Source: Sphingobium ummariense RL-3 (GTDB taxonomy: Bacteria; Pseudomonadota; Alphaproteobacteria; Sphingomonadales; Sphingomonadaceae). Taken from it: DNA of 64,000 nucleotides. Position numbers and translations under genes: made by a program. Every line of letters begins with the position of its first letter. Within the stretch, counting starts at the first letter, position 1. Where the stretch lies: the NCBI RefSeq assembly GCF_000447205.1, contig NZ_AUWY01000136.1:1-64000 (forward strand), in the 5' to 3' direction. The notes under the pieces were generated by a model, which was not told the origin of the DNA, searched no databases, and saw only the letters and a list, made by a program, of their open reading frames with translations. Shown here piece by piece: positions 63,176-64,000 of this stretch.

Positions 63176-64000
63176 AAGAGGGTCTCGTGAGCATGGCCGA
63201 GCGACGACAAGGCGGCTTCCGCAGCTGCCATGCCTTGATAATGCGCTTCCTCGAACAGCGACAGGCCGCTCATGTCCGAATGGGCGCGGAAGAAAGGCGG
63301 CCGGATCGCAGCCCGTTGGGCCGGCACGACCCGCCACAGGAAGCCAGGCGTCGGCCGGATCATGGCATGCCCCCATTTCCACAGGTCGATCGACCGGATC
63401 GCGCCGTCAAGATCGGGGTTCATGCCCAGCAGATCGTCGCGCACCATCCGTCGCCACTCCGCGTCGGAGCGCTCGACCAGGAGGCGACGGCCGTAGATAG
63501 GCGACATGTCGGACAGGGCCAAATACCAGGTCAGCACCGTCGGGCCTTCGCGCGAAGCGCTCTGATGGGTGGCAACGACATAGCCGAGCGAGGCGCTGCT
63601 TGCCGAGACATTGTCCCACGCCAACCCGCTTCCTTTTCCAGCCGGCACGCGATCGACAGTGACGTTGGCGACAAGCCAGGGAGCATAGCTATGGGCGGGA
63701 TCGGGCTTTTCGCCGAGCAGGCGGCTGGCGATGAAGTGCGGCATGGCAAGGATGACGGCATCGGCGCGGTAGCGGACGCTGGTGCCCTGCGCAGCGTTGA
63801 AGACATCGACGGCTGCGCCGGCCTTATCAGCCTGGGCGCGGAAAGCGACCTGCCCCGTAAGGATGCGGTTCCCTAGCCGCTCGGCCATCAGACGGGTGAG
63901 GCGTCCATTGCCTTCCGGCCAGGTCAGTTCATTGTCGCCTGCGCCATCTGCGGTGAAGCCGCGCCGGCTGGCGAAATAGTGGATGCCGGCCCACGCCGAC
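63172..64000 (-). CDS. FAD-dependent oxidoreductase (amine-oxidase-like), 5' end outside window
   Basis: The minus strand is open from the window edge to the TGA at 63172, giving the C-terminal 275 residues. Features are IHYFASRRG, LTWPEGNGRL, a Rossmann-associated segment VRYRADAVILAMPHFIASRLLG, RWRRMVRDDLLGMNPDLD-like substrate-domain text, and the C-terminal FAD contact FRAHSDMSGLSLFEEAHYQG. The start lies beyond 64000. Tight coupling to speD suggests a polyamine-related oxidation, but the family is broad. Confidence 0.8.
   Translation of the reverse strand, partial: SAWAGIHYFASRRGFTADGAGDNELTWPEGNGRLTRLMAERLGNRILTGQVAFRAQADKAGAAVDVFNAAQGTSVRYRADAVILAMPHFIASRLLGEKPDPAHSYAPWLVANVTVDRVPAGKGSGLAWDNVSASSASLGYVVATHQSASREGPTVLTWYLALSDMSPIYGRRLLVERSDAEWRRMVRDDLLGMNPDLDGAIRSIDLWKWGHAMIRPTPGFLWRVVPAQRAAIRPPFFRAHSDMSGLSLFEEAHYQGMAAAEAALSSLGHAHETLL

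Noticed and set aside
1-64000. CRISPR arrays, rRNA genes, riboswitches
   Set aside because: No regularly spaced repeats, rRNA segments or recognisable riboswitch leader were seen.

Overview
The window looks like chromosomal DNA of an alphaproteobacterium of the order Sphingomonadales (Sphingomonas, Sphingobium or Novosphingobium type). The reasons are the high GC content, four TonB-dependent receptor genes, an OPT-family transporter, a FecI/FecR-type signalling locus and many CoA-dependent catabolic genes. This placement comes from gene content, not from a marker gene.

Left flank (1-11357), housekeeping in style. It holds the 5' part of a proline-rich exported protein (minus), queF, an M1 aminopeptidase, a phytase coupled to its own TonB receptor (minus), an OPT transporter, an SGNH hydrolase overlapping hspQ, and a complete tRNA-Ser(CGA).

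Accessory region (about 11358-54830). It starts directly behind the tRNA with a small piece that may be an integrase remnant and ends in pieces of an IS256 transposase and a MobF relaxase, so it looks like a decayed integrative or conjugative island. Most of it is a catabolic locus. One operon (13334-17143) encodes acyl-CoA dehydrogenase, enoyl-CoA hydratase and an epoxide-hydrolase-like protein. A second (17343-20745) encodes an esterase, a class II aldolase, an HD-domain protein and an alpha/beta hydrolase. A regulatory block (22215-25142) has a SnoaL-like protein, an AraC regulator and a double TetR regulator. A near-continuous 20-kb gene run (25280-45086) encodes a TonB receptor, esterase, acyl-CoA ligase, acyl-CoA dehydrogenase, APH-like kinase, five SDRs in all, a FadB-type fusion, MaoC hydratase, thiolase, two MDR reductases, a fused CoA-transferase and a GST. 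A nitronate-monooxygenase-like gene follows. Together these fit uptake of a hydrophobic ester, lactone or epoxide, hydrolysis, CoA activation and beta-oxidation-like ring or side-chain cleavage. The substrate cannot be read from the sequence.

Four of these transcription units carry the same 34-bp upstream motif (13228, 17155, 25178, 45127). I think it is the operator of a shared regulator, and it is the most interesting signal in the window. A second TonB receptor-CocE hydrolase unit (minus, 46236-53548) is broken twice: an IS1380-like element with a TTAA duplication sits in the hydrolase and an IS1182/IS5-like element with a TTAG duplication sits in the receptor. Removing either element restores an open frame.

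Right flank (about 54880-64000). A Pho-box-like site precedes an ECF sigma factor, a FecR anti-sigma factor, an STN-type TonB receptor, an exported protein and a PhoA-type alkaline phosphatase. After an enolase-superfamily remnant and about 400 bp without a recognisable gene come speD and an overlapping FAD-dependent oxidoreductase that runs off the window.
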